Origin: DALYJJ01 sp033763935
GTDB lineage: Bacteria > Acidobacteriota > Terriglobia > Bryobacterales > Bryobacteraceae
Direction of reading: 5' to 3'
Assembly (NCBI GenBank): GCA_033763935.1
Contig: JANRJO010000006.1
Coordinates: 30,324 to 94,323 of the forward strand
DNA length: 64,000 nt
Below, in pieces: positions 1 through 7,215 of the stretch. How positions within the stretch are numbered: the stretch's first letter is position 1; every line of letters begins with the position of its first letter. The notes beneath the pieces were generated by a model. That model did no database searches. It saw nothing but the letters and a program-made list of their open reading frames with translations, and was not told the origin of the DNA. Made by a program: the position numbers and the translations under genes.

Positions 1-460
1 GAAGTGGGTAGCCGCGGGGGCGAGGGTCTGATGGGATGTTCGGTGCTGCCGGCGAAGCCTGGGGAACTGGTGACGATGCGCTGGGGGTCGATGGACTTGA
101 TGACTTTGGCGGTTTCCACGGTCCGGTGGGAGAACTCGTTCCAGACCTGAACCTTTGGCCGTCGAGGCGAGGATTCGTTCCAGGACGGCGATGCGGTGGT
201 TTTCGCGGAGGCGGCCGCGAGGGTACAGGTGGTGCAGGCGTCAACGAAGCCGCGCTGGTTGTCCCACTGGGCACAGATGCCGAGGACGTTGATGACGTAG
301 GGGGCGAACTTGTCGTGAACTCGGCGTAGATGGCATTGAAGAAGCTGACGCCGGTGAAGGGGAAGGGCTTGCCGTCGAGTTTGAAGCGAGTGGGGTCGAT
401 TTCCGGACAGCCGCAGGGGCGGAGAGGGCGAGCGACAGGAGCAGCGAGGGCGATGCGCAT
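1..460 (-). pseudogene. Decayed secreted glycoside-hydrolase-like gene (3' end outside window)
   Basis: No single frame is open through this stretch, but the minus strand read from the ATG at 460 gives family-like fragments in shifting frames. The first frame holds RFKLDGKPFPFTGVSFFNAI, which resembles the start of acidobacterial cellulase-like secreted hydrolases. Around 317 the frame shifts, giving DKFAPYVINVL and AQWDNQRGFVDAC. Around 230 another shift gives GRLRENH and AVLERILAS. A further jump yields VQVWNEFSHRTVETAKVIKS and IDPQRIVTSSPG. The pieces are in the order expected for such a protein but stretches between them are missing, so deletions as well as frameshifts are needed. The family assignment is from memory of related proteins. 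The decay itself is visible directly. Confidence 0.6.
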
Positions 461-576
461 GGCTGGGGCCAGCTCATAGAAAAACGGTGCTGCACGGGCT
501 GTCGACGAAACTGGAGAACGCAGCGCTCGGGCCGTTGGGGTTGGATGAGGAACTGTTGGCGCGAGTTCTGCTGGAT

Positions 577-1389
577 CTAAGCAGTGGCCGCGTTGATCTC
601 GACGACGGTCTGCGGCGGCGGGTAGCCGGCGGCGCCGAGGATGGACTGCAGTTTCGCCTGCGAATCGAAGTAGACCTGCCAGTAGTGGTCGTTGTGGCAG
701 TAGGGGCGGACGGCGAGGGTGCAGCCGGTGGGGGTGAGGGCGAGCACCTTGACGTCCGGCGCGGGTTTGGTGAGGACGTTCGGAATCTTGGCGATCTCGG
801 CGGCGAGGCGGGCGACGATCTCGTCGGGGCGGGCAATGTGGGCGACCTGGACGGTGAGGTCGACGCGGCGGTAGGGGTTGGCGGTGAAGTTCTGGATGTT
901 ATCGCCGAAGATCTTGTTGTTGCCCACGTAGGTGCGGACGTTGTCGGGGGTGTTGATGGTGGTAACGAAGAGGCCGATTTCCTCGACGGTACCGACGACG
1001 CCGCCGGCACTGATGAAGTCGCCGACTTTGAAGGGGCGGAGGATGACGAGGAAGGCTCCGGCGGCGAAGTTGGCAAGGAGGCCGCTCCAGGCTGCGCCGA
1101 TGGCGAGGCCCGCGCCGGCGAGGAGGGCTGCGAAGGTGGTGGTCTGGACGCCGAAGACCTCGAGGATAGCGATGACCAGGATGATGGTGAGCAGTACGTT
1201 CACCGTGTTCTGGACATAGCGAATGATGGTTCCCTCAACGCCGTGGGATCGCATGCCGCCGCCGAGGAGTTTCATGCCGAACTTGATGAGCCAGCGGCCG
1301 ACAATCCAGAGAACGAGCGCGCCAAGAAGTTTCCAGCCAATGCTGATGAGGTTGGCATTGAGGCTGGCGAGAAGAGCTTGCGTGTCCAT
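577..1389 (-). CDS. mscS: Small-conductance mechanosensitive channel, MscS family
   Basis: A 270-residue inner-membrane channel that releases solutes on hypo-osmotic shock, close in length to E. coli MscS (286). Three hydrophobic segments lie at about residues 15-40, 58-82 and 86-115. The third carries the Gly/Ala-rich pore-lining pattern (AALLAGAGLAIGAAW). It is followed by the beta-domain signature RPFKVGDFISAGGVVGTVEE and NNKIFGDNIQN, then a C-terminal alpha/beta domain. It lies 42 bases downstream of the ankyrin gene. Its ribosome site (GGAGG, six bases before the ATG) lies in a 12-bp hairpin, listed separately. The product is secure; in vivo gating is not assessable from sequence. Confidence 0.93.
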   Translation of the reverse strand: MDTQALLASLNANLISIGWKLLGALVLWIVGRWLIKFGMKLLGGGMRSHGVEGTIIRYVQNTVNVLLTIILVIAILEVFGVQTTTFAALLAGAGLAIGAAWSGLLANFAAGAFLVILRPFKVGDFISAGGVVGTVEEIGLFVTTINTPDNVRTYVGNNKIFGDNIQNFTANPYRRVDLTVQVAHIARPDEIVARLAAEIAKIPNVLTKPAPDVKVLALTPTGCTLAVRPYCHNDHYWQVYFDSQAKLQSILGAAGYPPPQTVVEINAATA

Positions 1390-1395
1390 GGAGTC

Positions 1396-1428
1396 CCTCC
1401 CTGCGCCGTGGTGTGAGGCGCAGGGAGG
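1396..1428 (-). promoter_or_regulatory. 12-bp inverted repeat masking the mscS ribosome-binding site
   Basis: On the minus strand CCTCCCTGCGCC (1428-1417) and GGCGCAGGGAGG (1407-1396) are perfect complements separated by nine bases. The second arm contains the GGGAGG that serves as the Shine-Dalgarno of mscS, whose ATG is at 1389. The first arm begins four bases after the ankyrin stop codon (1434-1432). No U-tract follows, so a simple terminator is unlikely. A ribosome finishing the ankyrin gene would cover the first arm and free the site, which would couple the two translations. That role is inferred. Confidence 0.7.
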
Positions 1429-1431
1429 ATC

Positions 1432-2772
1432 TTAGCGCGTTTCGAGGTAGGAGACCATGCGGGGCTGGTGGAAGCGGCGGGCGTGATCGAGGGGGGCGCC
1501 GGGGAAGAGGCGCGAGAACGAAGGAGCACGAGGGTCGGCACCGTGCGAGAGGAGGAGTTCGGCAAGTTCGACGTGGCCGCGGCGGGCGGCGAAGTGAAGG
1601 GCGGTTTGGCCGAGGCCGCGGGCGTTCGGATCGGCGCCGCGGGCGAGGAGGAAGGCGGCTATGTCGAGGCGAGGCTCGGGCGAGAAGGCGGTGTAGAGGA
1701 GGAGGGGCTGATCGTGCGGGCCGCACTCGTGGAGAACCCTCGGGTTCGCTGCGATGCGGCGTTGCACCTCGGCGGTCATGCCGAGGACGGCGGCGGTACA
1801 GGTGGAGAGGGGCGAGCCGGCGTCGAGCAGGAAGCGGGTGAGGGGGAGGAAACCGAGGTGGGCGGCGGCCTCGACGGCGAGTTCGTCGAAGGAGGCGCGG
1901 GCGAGGAGGAGGTCGCGGCACTGGGCGAGGAGGCGTTTGGTCTCCTCCATATTGGTGTGAGCGGCGGTGACGAAGCGATTGACCCACTGCTGGGGGAGTC
2001 CGGTGACGTCTTCGCGCGCGAGGGGCTCGCCTGAGGTGGAGAGGAAGCGGGCGCTGAAGTCGGCCACGGGAACGTTCAGGCCGGCGGGGAGAGCGGGGAG
2101 GCGGCCTTGGGAGTCACGGACGTTGGGGCTGGCGCCGCGATGGATGAGGAACTCGACGACGGCGGTGTGTCCGAGGGAGGCGGCGAGGTGGAGCGGGGTC
2201 TGACCGTCAGCGCGGCGGGAGTGGACGTTGGCGCCGTTGCCGGCGAGGGTGACAACCATTTCGAGGGCGAGTTGGGGATCGGGGTGAGCGGCGGCGGCGA
2301 GGAGGGGGGCTTCACGTCCGGCGGAGAGGTCGGCGCCGCGGTGGGAGAGGAGGCTGACGGTCTCGGAGCGGCCGGCGAGGGCGGCGTAATAGAGGGGAGT
2401 GCGGCCCTCGGGGGAGCGGACATCGATGAGGCCGGGGGAGCGGTCGAGGGCTTTGGAGAGACGGTTGGCGTCGCCGGCTGCGGCGAGTTCGAGCAGGTTG
2501 GGGACTACGCCGTTCTCTTCGAGGAGAGCGAGGACGGCGGCTTGGCGGGCGAGGGCAGCGTAGAGGTAGAGGGAGCGGCCACGGGCATCGCGGACGTAGC
2601 CCCAAGAGCGGTCCTGGCGAAGCCTGGCTCGGAGGGACGGCAGGTCACCGGCGGCAGCGGCGTCGATGACGCGCTGCAGCTCGGAGGTTGGGGGGCAGGC
2701 GGCTGGAGCAACGGGTGGATTCACGGCGAGGACCGGAAGACCGTGGAGGAGGAAGCGCCTTGGGATGGTCAT
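1432..2772 (-). CDS. Ankyrin-repeat protein
   Basis: A 446-residue protein with ankyrin repeats over most of its length. Clear repeats include GRTPLYYAALAGRSETVSLL, GQTPLHLAASLGHTAVVEFL near the middle and QTALHFAARRGHVELAELLL near the C-terminus. The N-terminus (RRFLLHGLPVLAVNPPVAPA) could be a weak export signal, so location is uncertain. No enzymatic domain is seen; ankyrin arrays usually bind proteins. It ends just upstream of mscS and the two look co-transcribed. The start at 2772 has no convincing ribosome site, like many genes here. Confidence 0.85.
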   Translation of the reverse strand: MTIPRRFLLHGLPVLAVNPPVAPAACPPTSELQRVIDAAAAGDLPSLRARLRQDRSWGYVRDARGRSLYLYAALARQAAVLALLEENGVVPNLLELAAAGDANRLSKALDRSPGLIDVRSPEGRTPLYYAALAGRSETVSLLSHRGADLSAGREAPLLAAAAHPDPQLALEMVVTLAGNGANVHSRRADGQTPLHLAASLGHTAVVEFLIHRGASPNVRDSQGRLPALPAGLNVPVADFSARFLSTSGEPLAREDVTGLPQQWVNRFVTAAHTNMEETKRLLAQCRDLLLARASFDELAVEAAAHLGFLPLTRFLLDAGSPLSTCTAAVLGMTAEVQRRIAANPRVLHECGPHDQPLLLYTAFSPEPRLDIAAFLLARGADPNARGLGQTALHFAARRGHVELAELLLSHGADPRAPSFSRLFPGAPLDHARRFHQPRMVSYLETR

Positions 2773-2928
2773 ACCGCCCCAATAGACGCCGGCTATGGAC
2801 TTATCATCAAGCCAAATTCCGCCATGGCTATGTTATGGAGCAAGTGCTTGCCACGCTTTCGCTTCCGGCAAAATGTTACGTGACGGAACGGAACTGTTAG
2901 GGCATCGCCACGTCAATCTTTGTTACAC
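2773..2928. other. Divergent intergenic region, ankyrin gene / winged-helix gene
   Basis: This 156-base gap separates two divergently read genes and is visibly more AT-rich than the flanking coding DNA. Possible -35-like TTGCCA (2848-2853) and TTGATG (minus strand, about 2812-2807) occur, but neither has a convincing -10 at the right distance. No clear repeat was found. Both promoters probably lie here. Confidence 0.4.
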
Positions 2929-4716
2929 ATGCCTACAGAAGAGGCATCCCAAGCGTTATTTCGGTTCGGCCCATACGAGTTTTTGCCCGAGACAGGGGAA
3001 TTGCGGCGGAACGGCACCACGGTCCGACTGGCGCCGCAGCCCGGGCGGGTGCTGTCCTTATTACTGCAGTCCCGTGGAAGGTTAGTGGAGCGGTCGGAGC
3101 TCCAGGCTGAACTGTGGGATTGTGCGCTAGCGGATGTGGACCGGAGTCTGAACGTCTGTATCGCGCAATTGCGCGCCGCACTCCGGGATCGCGCGGAGGC
3201 TCCAACGTACATTAAGACGGTTCCGCGGCGGGGGTACCAGTTTGTCGGTCCTGTTGGGGGCACCGGGCGAGGTCAGGACCCGCCGGAACAAAGGCCGGCG
3301 GGGCGCACCTCCCGGTGGTGGCTGTGGGCGGCGGCGGCGGTGGTGGTGGTGGCGGCAGCGGGACTTTCGCTGTGGGGGTGGCGAGCGCGGCCGGCGCCGG
3401 TGCGCATCGCAGTCCTACCATTTGCGCTGACGGGAGATCAGACGCTACGAGTATTCCAGTCGGGACTGCTCGATGAGTTGATGAGCCAGTTGGGGACGGT
3501 CCCGCCGGAGCGTCTGTTAGTGACGGGACGAGGCTCAGTGATGGAGTACGAGGGCCGGGAAGCGAGTACGCGGGAAGTACGGGAGAAGCTGGGAGCGGAC
3601 TACCTGATCGAGGGGAGCGTGCGGCGGAGCGGCGGACAACTGCGGGTGACCGCGCGGCTGGTGGACGCGCGGCGGGACGCGCAATTGCGCTCGTGGACGT
3701 TCGAGGCGGAGATGGCGCAGATGGGGCTGAAGCGGGACATCGGGAGCCAGGTGTCGGGGAAGGTCTTCGAGCTGTTATTCACGGATGCGGAGCACGGGGC
3801 GGATTATTCGGAGCAGTGTAAGGGCTGCTGGGAGCCGCTGCGGAACGCGCGGTACCTGCAGGCGAAGGGCACGGAGGAGGCGTTCCGGCAGAGCACGAAT
3901 CTGTTCGAGGAAGCGTCACGAATTGAGCAGAAGTGCGACCGTGCGTGGTCGGGGATGGCGGAGTCGCTAGTGGCTTTGGCGCGGCGGAACGGAGAGGGAG
4001 TGCTGTTCGAGCGGGCGCGTCGCGCGGCGCAGGAGGCGCTGCGGCGAAACCCGAGGAACGCGGAAGCATTGCAGGCGCTGGCCAACGTGTATCTGTGGCG
4101 GGATTGGGATTGGCGGGAGTCGGAGCGGCTACTGCGCCGCGCGGTGGAGGAGAGCCCGGCGTCGGCCTCGGCGCACCATGACCTGGCGTGGTACCTGGTA
4201 ACGGCAGGGCGGCGCAGCGAGGCGGTGGCGAGTTTGCGGCGGGCGATCGCGATGGACCCGCTGTCGGCGCGCGTCAACCTGGACGCCGGATGGATATACC
4301 TGCAGGCGCACGAGTTCGAAGAGGCGGCGAAGCAGGCGCGGCGGGCAATGGAACTGGAGCCGGAACTGCGCGAGGCGCAGGCGTGTTTAGCGCGAGCGCT
4401 GTTGTACCAGGGAAAGCATGCGGAGGCTTGGGCGGCGATGCGGGCGCTGGCACCGGTGGGGTTCAAGGAGCCGAGGAACGCCACGGACGCGATTGTGCAG
4501 CTGTTCCGGCAGACGACGGCAGACCGGAGCGGGAACCCGTATTTCCGGGCGGTCCGGCTGGCGTGGCTGGGAGAGTCGGAGGCGGCGGTAGAGGCGGTGG
4601 AGGAGGCAGTGCGGAACCGGGTGCCGGCGGCGGCGATGCTGCGGTCGGAGCCAGCGTTTGTGGGGCTGTGGGCCAGCGCCCGGTTTCGCATGCTGATGGA
4701 GAAGGTGGGACGGTAG
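2929..4716 (+). CDS. Membrane-anchored winged-helix regulator with TPR domain (CadC-like layout)
   Basis: A 595-residue protein. Residues 11-106 form an OmpR/PhoB-type winged helix ending in YIKTVPRRGYQFVG. A transmembrane helix follows at about 130-150 (WWLWAAAAVVVVAAAGLSL). Residues 157-285 (VRIAVLPFALTGDQT, then GADYLIEGSVRRSGGQLRV) match the FlgO-like or adenylate-cyclase-associated domain that often follows such regulators. The rest consists of TPR helices, for example AMDPLSARVNLDAGWIYLQA. The DNA-binding head would be cytoplasmic and the sensor part extracytoplasmic. An in-frame TTG lies nine bases upstream, but the ATG gives the normal domain start. Targets are unknown. Confidence 0.85.
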   Translation: MPTEEASQALFRFGPYEFLPETGELRRNGTTVRLAPQPGRVLSLLLQSRGRLVERSELQAELWDCALADVDRSLNVCIAQLRAALRDRAEAPTYIKTVPRRGYQFVGPVGGTGRGQDPPEQRPAGRTSRWWLWAAAAVVVVAAAGLSLWGWRARPAPVRIAVLPFALTGDQTLRVFQSGLLDELMSQLGTVPPERLLVTGRGSVMEYEGREASTREVREKLGADYLIEGSVRRSGGQLRVTARLVDARRDAQLRSWTFEAEMAQMGLKRDIGSQVSGKVFELLFTDAEHGADYSEQCKGCWEPLRNARYLQAKGTEEAFRQSTNLFEEASRIEQKCDRAWSGMAESLVALARRNGEGVLFERARRAAQEALRRNPRNAEALQALANVYLWRDWDWRESERLLRRAVEESPASASAHHDLAWYLVTAGRRSEAVASLRRAIAMDPLSARVNLDAGWIYLQAHEFEEAAKQARRAMELEPELREAQACLARALLYQGKHAEAWAAMRALAPVGFKEPRNATDAIVQLFRQTTADRSGNPYFRAVRLAWLGESEAAVEAVEEAVRNRVPAAAMLRSEPAFVGLWASARFRMLMEKVGR

Positions 4717-4718
4717 AT

Positions 4719-4736
4719 CGTTCGTTTTGACGAACG
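4719..4736. promoter_or_regulatory. Palindromic operator candidate over the MarR-gene -35
   Basis: CGTTCGT and ACGAACG are perfect 7-bp inverted arms around TTTG. The dyad spans the -35-like TTGACG at 4727-4732. An 18-bp dyad over the promoter of a MarR-type gene is the usual arrangement for autorepression. Binding is inferred from position and symmetry. Confidence 0.6.
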
Positions 4737-4756
4737 GTGGGGCTTCGCCTTACGCT
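4727..4756 (+). promoter_or_regulatory. Promoter of the MarR-SRPBCC pair, probably leaderless
   Basis: TTGACG (4727-4732), an 18-bp spacer and TACGCT (4751-4756) form a plausible sigma-70-type promoter. Six bases separate the -10 from the ATG at 4763, so transcription would be expected to begin at or next to the start codon. No Shine-Dalgarno is present. Confidence 0.55.
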
Positions 4757-4762
4757 TGCTCC

Positions 4763-5224
4763 ATGACTCTGGAGGAAGCGGTTCTCGAGGTACAGCGAGC
4801 GTATCCGCGGGTGTACCTGGCGTGTCACCGGGATCATAAGAACTCGCGAACCACGGCGGAGGGGTTATCGCCGCGGGACTCGAGTATCCTTGCGCACTTG
4901 AATGAGCGGGAGTGGACGCCGCAAGGGCTGCTGGGGCGGCATTTGGGAATTGCGAAGTCGACGCTGTCGGAGGCGGTGGGGTGGTTGATGGAATGCGGAT
5001 TCCTGTCGGCTGAGCGTGGGGAGGACGGGCGCGAGCAGAGGCTGCGACTGACGGAGAAGGGCTTGGAGGCGATGCGAGGGTCGTCGGTGCTGGAGTCCGA
5101 CCGGCTGGCGGAGGTATTGGCTACTTTGACGGTGGCGGAGCGGGACGCGGCCGTGAAGGGGCTGCAACTATTGGCGGAGGCGACGCGGCGAAGGGCCATG
5201 GCGGCGGAGGGAACATGCGCATGA
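4763..5224 (+). CDS. MarR-family transcriptional regulator
   Basis: A 153-residue winged-helix repressor. The DNA-binding core is visible as LGRHLGIAKSTLSEAVGWLM followed by the wing (RGEDGREQRLRLTEKGLEAM), with dimerisation helices at both ends. An upstream TTG start is in frame, but it would place the -10 and operator inside the gene, so the ATG at 4763 is preferred. Its stop overlaps the next gene by ten bases, so the SRPBCC protein is its likely co-regulated partner. The ligand is unknown. Confidence 0.88.
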   Translation: MTLEEAVLEVQRAYPRVYLACHRDHKNSRTTAEGLSPRDSSILAHLNEREWTPQGLLGRHLGIAKSTLSEAVGWLMECGFLSAERGEDGREQRLRLTEKGLEAMRGSSVLESDRLAEVLATLTVAERDAAVKGLQLLAEATRRRAMAAEGTCA

Positions 5225-5718
5225 TGCTGATGATCGTTGGGGGCTTGGTGGCGGTGATGGTGGTGGCGGGTGCGGCGCTGTACCTGTGGGGGGCGACGCT
5301 GCCGGAGAGTCACACGGTGACGGTCAGTGAGACGGTGCCGGCGGCGCCGGAGCAGGTGTATGACCGGATCCGGAAGGCGGGGGAACACACGAAGTGGCGT
5401 TCGGGGTTGAAATCGGTGCAGGTGGTGGATGCGGAGCGATGGGTAGAGGATAACGACGGTGGGAAGATGCCGCTGCGGGTGCTGGAGGCGGCGGCGCCCT
5501 CGAAGCTGGTGGTGAAGATCGACACGGAGGAACTGCCGTTCGAGGGCGTGTGGACGTACCTATTGAGACCTGACACGGGCGGGACGCGGGTCGAGATTAC
5601 GGAGCAGGGGCGTGTGAAGAGCGCGGTGTTCCGGGCGATGGGGCGCCTGTTCTTTCCGCCGGACCAGACGGCGAAGACGTACCTGGCGGACCTGAAGCGG
5701 TCGTTCGGGGGACGCTAG
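5215..5718 (+). CDS. Membrane-anchored SRPBCC (START/Bet v1-like) protein
   Basis: A 167-residue protein with an N-terminal signal-anchor (LMIVGGLVAVMVVAGAALYLWG) followed by a polyketide-cyclase/START-like fold: HTVTVSETVPAAPEQVYDRI and the closing helix around AVFRAMGRLFF. Such folds bind hydrophobic ligands; no enzymatic activity can be named. A GGAGG site lies four bases before the ATG, which is inside the end of the MarR gene. Its TAG and the TAG of the convergent DinB gene interlock in one CTAG at 5715-5718. Confidence 0.75.
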   Translation: MRMMLMIVGGLVAVMVVAGAALYLWGATLPESHTVTVSETVPAAPEQVYDRIRKAGEHTKWRSGLKSVQVVDAERWVEDNDGGKMPLRVLEAAAPSKLVVKIDTEELPFEGVWTYLLRPDTGGTRVEITEQGRVKSAVFRAMGRLFFPPDQTAKTYLADLKRSFGGR

Positions 5719-6287
5719 GCCTTTGGGAAGCTCGGTTCGTGCTTGATCTCGCGGATCTGCAGGATGTGGCGCTGCACGTGGGTTGAGATCATGAGCAGCC
5801 ACTGATACGTGTCGGTGGGGCTCTTCAGGTAGCGATGGCCGCGGAGGTCGTCGTCGGTGGTGGTGATGTAATCGAGCATGGTGGCGCGAAGTTTGCGCCA
5901 GGAATCGTACGCCTCGGCGGCGGTCTTGAAGTTGTCCTTGGGGGTGCGGGCTTCGGCGGTTTTGTTGCGGTTGGTACGGTCGATGCCGTACCAGAGGATG
6001 CCTTCGTCCTTCTGATCGGTTTTGGGCTCGATGGGAGTCTTCAGGGATTCCTGGAAGGTCTTCCAGTAGTGCGGGTCGGCGATGGCGAGGTGTTCGAGGA
6101 CGTCTTTGACGGACCACTTGTCGGGGGCGGCGCGGAAGTTGAGCTGCTTTTCGGAGAGGCCGGCGATTTCGTCGGCGATCCAGGAACCGGTCATTTCCCA
6201 ATGGGCAACCAGGCGCTGGCGTTCGCCCTTGGTCATGGGGTCGGCGAAGGCGGGTAGAGCGAGGCAGAGAAGCAGCAGATAGCACAT
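5715..6287 (-). CDS. Secreted DinB-superfamily protein
   Basis: A 190-residue protein with a signal peptide (MCYLLLLCLALPAFA) and a DinB four-helix fold. The family-type motif KWSVKDVLEHLAIADPHYW supplies the first conserved His, and STHVQRHILQIREI supplies the HxxxH-like C-terminal His pair. DinB-like proteins bind a divalent metal through three His and are often thiol-dependent enzymes. An exported member is less usual. Its substrate cannot be inferred. The last codon overlaps the convergent SRPBCC gene. Confidence 0.8.
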   Translation of the reverse strand: MCYLLLLCLALPAFADPMTKGERQRLVAHWEMTGSWIADEIAGLSEKQLNFRAAPDKWSVKDVLEHLAIADPHYWKTFQESLKTPIEPKTDQKDEGILWYGIDRTNRNKTAEARTPKDNFKTAAEAYDSWRKLRATMLDYITTTDDDLRGHRYLKSPTDTYQWLLMISTHVQRHILQIREIKHEPSFPKA

Positions 6288-6414
6288 AGGGTTATCGTGA
6301 CGCGCGATGGGGAGAAGCGGTAGAGCCGGCGCGCGAATGTTACTGGTGTGAAGGCAGGTGGGAGCCGCAATCCGCGAACGTGAAGCTGTTTGAGATAATG
6401 CTGTCTGAATTCTT

Positions 6415-7176
6415 ATGATTGCCTGTGTTCTGCTCCTTACGCTGATCTCCGGCGAAACCGCCTGGAAGGACTTCGCGACGTGGTTCGCGAAGGATGGAAC
6501 ACCGGGGGCGCCGGCAGAGGTACTGAAAGTCTACGGCGCGACGCTAAAAACGCGCGGGACGGCAGAGGGTGAGATTCAGGCCCGCGTCGACGGGATTCGG
6601 AAGTACATGGCGGAGCATCCGAAGGAGGCGTTGGCGCTCCATTTCGACCGCATGTACACCTGGAGCGAGGCGCCGTTCACGCGGGAGCCGAGTGCGCTGG
6701 TGAAGAAGGTGGCGGCGGCGCGGACGCCGGGGCGGGCACTCGACATCGCGATGGGGCAAGGGCGGAATAGTGTGTTCCTGGCGAAGGCGGGGTGGAAGGT
6801 CAGTGGGTACGACATCTCCGCGGAGGCGCTTCGGCAGGCGGATGCGGCGGCGAAGGCGGCGGGAGTGGGGCTCGACACGAAGCTGGCTTCGCACGAGGAG
6901 TACGAGTTGGGCGAGGCGCAGTGGGACCTCATTGTCATGAGCTTCGCGTTCACGCGAATCAGCGACACGGCGTACATGGCGAAGGTGCGGGCGTCGCTGA
7001 AGCCGGGCGGCGTGCTGCTGGTAGAAGGGTTCAACGGCGGGCCGCGGATGGAAGCGAACGCGATACTGAAGGCGTTCCTGGACTACCGGGTGCTGCTGTT
7101 CGAGGATCTGCCGGACATTGCGGACTGGGGGCGGGCGAAGGCGCCGCTGCTGCGGATGGCGCTCGAGAAGCCATAG
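6415..7176 (+). CDS. SAM-dependent methyltransferase with export-like N-terminus
   Basis: A 253-residue class I methyltransferase. The SAM-binding motif is ALDIAMGQGRNSVFLAKAGW, followed by the acidic end of strand 2 (VSGYDISAEALRQA) and the post-II motif WDLIVMSF, as in TehB-like enzymes. The start MIACVLLLTLISGETAW reads like a signal peptide, odd for an enzyme needing cytoplasmic SAM. A GATAAT sequence lies at 6394-6399. The acceptor is unknown. Confidence 0.8.
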   Translation: MIACVLLLTLISGETAWKDFATWFAKDGTPGAPAEVLKVYGATLKTRGTAEGEIQARVDGIRKYMAEHPKEALALHFDRMYTWSEAPFTREPSALVKKVAAARTPGRALDIAMGQGRNSVFLAKAGWKVSGYDISAEALRQADAAAKAAGVGLDTKLASHEEYELGEAQWDLIVMSFAFTRISDTAYMAKVRASLKPGGVLLVEGFNGGPRMEANAILKAFLDYRVLLFEDLPDIADWGRAKAPLLRMALEKP

Positions 7177-7180
7177 GCGC

Positions 7181-7209
7181 TTGTTTCGGCGCGCGGGCGG
7201 GCTTATGCT
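7181..7209 (+). promoter_or_regulatory. Promoter of the DegT-family gene, probably leaderless
   Basis: TTGTTT (7181-7186), exactly 17 bases, then TATGCT (7204-7209). The ATG begins at 7216, six bases after the -10, which is where transcription itself should start. There is no ribosome-binding site in between. Confidence 0.5.
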
Positions 7210-7215
7210 TTGCGC

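Noticed and set aside
5715..5718. Interlocked stop codons of two convergent genes in one CTAG
   Set aside because: Real but a simple consequence of tight convergent packing; noted in the gene entries only.
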